A DNA stretch of 64,000 nt from the NCBI RefSeq assembly GCF_000526795.1, contig NZ_JAGT01000001.1:124001-188000 (forward strand). The letters are read 5' to 3'. Below, piece by piece: positions 62,731 to 64,000 of this stretch (its first letter is position 1; every line of letters begins with the position of its first letter). Source of the DNA: Ruminococcus flavefaciens AE3010. Lineage in GTDB: Bacteria; Bacillota; Clostridia; Oscillospirales; Ruminococcaceae. A program made the position numbers and the translations under genes. Below the pieces are notes generated by a model, which worked only from the letters and a program-made list of their open reading frames with translations, was not told the origin of the DNA and searched no databases.

Positions 62731-64000
62731 TCAGGAGAGATCAGTGTGCCTTACTGCGTCTCTGACCTTGAGTACAAAGGGAGGCGAAACTGAAAGCTCG
62801 TCTATACCCATTCTCAGGAATGTTTCGGTAAGACTTGTGTCAGCTGCAAGTTCGCCGCATATACCTATCCACGCACCATTTGCATGGGCATTTTTTGCAG
62901 ACATTTCTATGAGCCGGAGAATAGCTTCATGGTGTGTATCAACGAACTGTTCAACGGCACTGTTTTGCCTGTCACAGGCGAGAGTGTATTGTGTCAGGTC
63001 ATTGGTACCTACGCTGAAAAAGTCAACAAGAGGAGCAAGTTTATCGCTTATGACAGCTGCTGCGGGAGTTTCGATCATTATACCGAGTTCTGCGTTTTCA
63101 TCGAAGTCTACTCCGTCAGCGCGGAGCTCCTCTCTGACCTCTGCGCATATTTTTTTGATCTGTTCCACCTCCGATACACTTGTTATCATAGGGAACATGA
63201 TACCAAGCTTGCCGAATGCGGAAGCCCTGTAAAGGGCACGGAGCTGTGTCCTGAATATCTCTGGACGAGTGAGACAGATCCTTATAGCTCTGAAACCGAG
63301 GGCAGGATTGTCCTCCTTTGCGAGATCAAAATAATCCACCTTCTTGTCAGCGCCGATGTCAAGAGTACGTATAATGACCTTTTTGCCAGCCATGCTTTCA
63401 AGCACCTTTTTGTAGGCAGCAAACTGCTGCTCTTCGGTCGGATAATCGCTGCTCTCAAGATAGAGAAATTCGCTTCGGAATAGACCAATTCCTCCTGCGT
63501 CGTTGGCAAGAACTGCTCCGATATGATCCACTCCGCCGATATTGGCAAAAATATTGATCCTTGTTCCGTCGAGCGTAACGTTTTCCTTGCCTTTTAACTC
63601 CTGGAGAAGCCTCTTCTTTTCCTCGTCCTCTTTCTGCTTCGTTTCGAGTTTTTTGAGAGCCTCGGTGTCAGGAGAGAGGAATACCTCACCGGTATATCCG
63701 TCAACTGCGGCAAACATACCGTCTGACACAGCTGAGAGAAAATCATCACCTGCACCAATAACGGCAGGGATATTCATATTCCTTGCCAGTATAGCTGTGT
63801 GAGAATTTGAAGAGCCGTGAGATGTAACAAAAGCGAGGACCTTGTTCTTGTCCAGCAGAACGGTTTCGCTGGGAGCCAGATCGTCTGCACAGATTATCAC
63901 TTTTTCGTCGCTGCTGTTCTCCTGAGAACCGTCGTCTGAAAGGCAGGCGATAATGCGATTTGATATATCCTTTACGTCTGCGGAGCGCGCCTGCATATAG
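62731..64000 (-). CDS. ptsI: Phosphoenolpyruvate-protein phosphotransferase (enzyme I), partial
   Basis: The last 422 or so residues are visible; the N-terminus lies beyond the right edge. Enzyme I transfers phosphate from phosphoenolpyruvate to HPr for sugar uptake. Visible features are the phospho-His in SHGSSNSHTAILARN, then GIGLFRSEFLYL, IIRTLDIGADK, LGFRAIRICL, the IMIETPAAAVI segment and SVGTNDLTQYTLACDRQN and GICGELAAD (active-site Cys). The sequence is intact throughout. The full enzyme is usually about 570 residues. Confidence 0.95.
   Translation of the reverse strand, partial: YMQARSADVKDISNRIIACLSDDGSQENSSDEKVIICADDLAPSETVLLDKNKVLAFVTSHGSSNSHTAILARNMNIPAVIGAGDDFLSAVSDGMFAAVDGYTGEVFLSPDTEALKKLETKQKEDEEKKRLLQELKGKENVTLDGTRINIFANIGGVDHIGAVLANDAGGIGLFRSEFLYLESSDYPTEEQQFAAYKKVLESMAGKKVIIRTLDIGADKKVDYFDLAKEDNPALGFRAIRICLTRPEIFRTQLRALYRASAFGKLGIMFPMITSVSEVEQIKKICAEVREELRADGVDFDENAELGIMIETPAAAVISDKLAPLVDFFSVGTNDLTQYTLACDRQNSAVEQFVDTHHEAILRLIEMSAKNAHANGAWIGICGELAADTSLTETFLRMGIDELSVSPPFVLKVRDAVRHTDLS

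Overview
The window looks like a chromosomal segment of an anaerobic, Gram-positive member of the Clostridia, most probably a Ruminococcus close to the cellulosome-forming species. The sequence reasons are a dockerin-bearing secreted protein, Spo0A, AddAB nuclease, oxygen-sensitive ThiH thiazole synthesis, strong AGGAGG ribosome binding sites and many consensus TTGACA-17-TATAAT promoters. The genus is an inference; no rRNA gene is present.

Positions 1-40000 are mostly core genome. On the minus strand at the left edge is an apparent operon: ECF sigma factor, a membrane partner, and a secreted protein joining a dockerin to the start of a serpin (cut by the window). Next come a two-component system, a radical SAM protein, and a TPP-riboswitch-controlled thiamine operon (thiS, thiF, thiG, an acetyltransferase, thiH, tenI, thiE). 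Then follow cell-envelope genes, tyrA, an RluA pseudouridine synthase, addB-addA, pgi, a DUF177-rpmF pair, der-plsY-gpsA-asparagine synthetase, spo0A, and tRNA-Leu(GAG) with tRNA-Ser(GGA).

A recurring theme in this half is cell-wall enzymes that keep their fold but appear to lack catalytic residues: two penicillin-binding-type DD-carboxypeptidase homologues (14529 and 29134), a VanY-like M15 homologue (28081), the second half of a double GH25 lysozyme (18862), and an amidase (15986) without its usual first metal ligand. A 17-residue cysteine-rich peptide gene with its own promoter, ribosome binding site and terminator lies at 12924-12977.

From about 39800 to 62700 the window is an accessory region with patchy, more A+T-rich sequence and many broken genes. 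It holds a tRNA-His 3' fragment left by an integration event, a YolD/UmuC cassette fused head-to-head with a resolvase (both lacking their 5' ends), a compact integrative element (unknown protein, 993-residue ATPase, HTH protein, tyrosine integrase), and a pair of cyclic-di-GMP enzymes sharing an N-terminal sensory region. It also has an AbrB-type remnant, an RCC1-repeat lipoprotein, an SH3 protein with tandem repeats, a macro-domain protein lacking its usual tail, and an Hsp20 gene under a CIRCE operator. Core genome resumes with ptsI at the right edge, also cut by the window.
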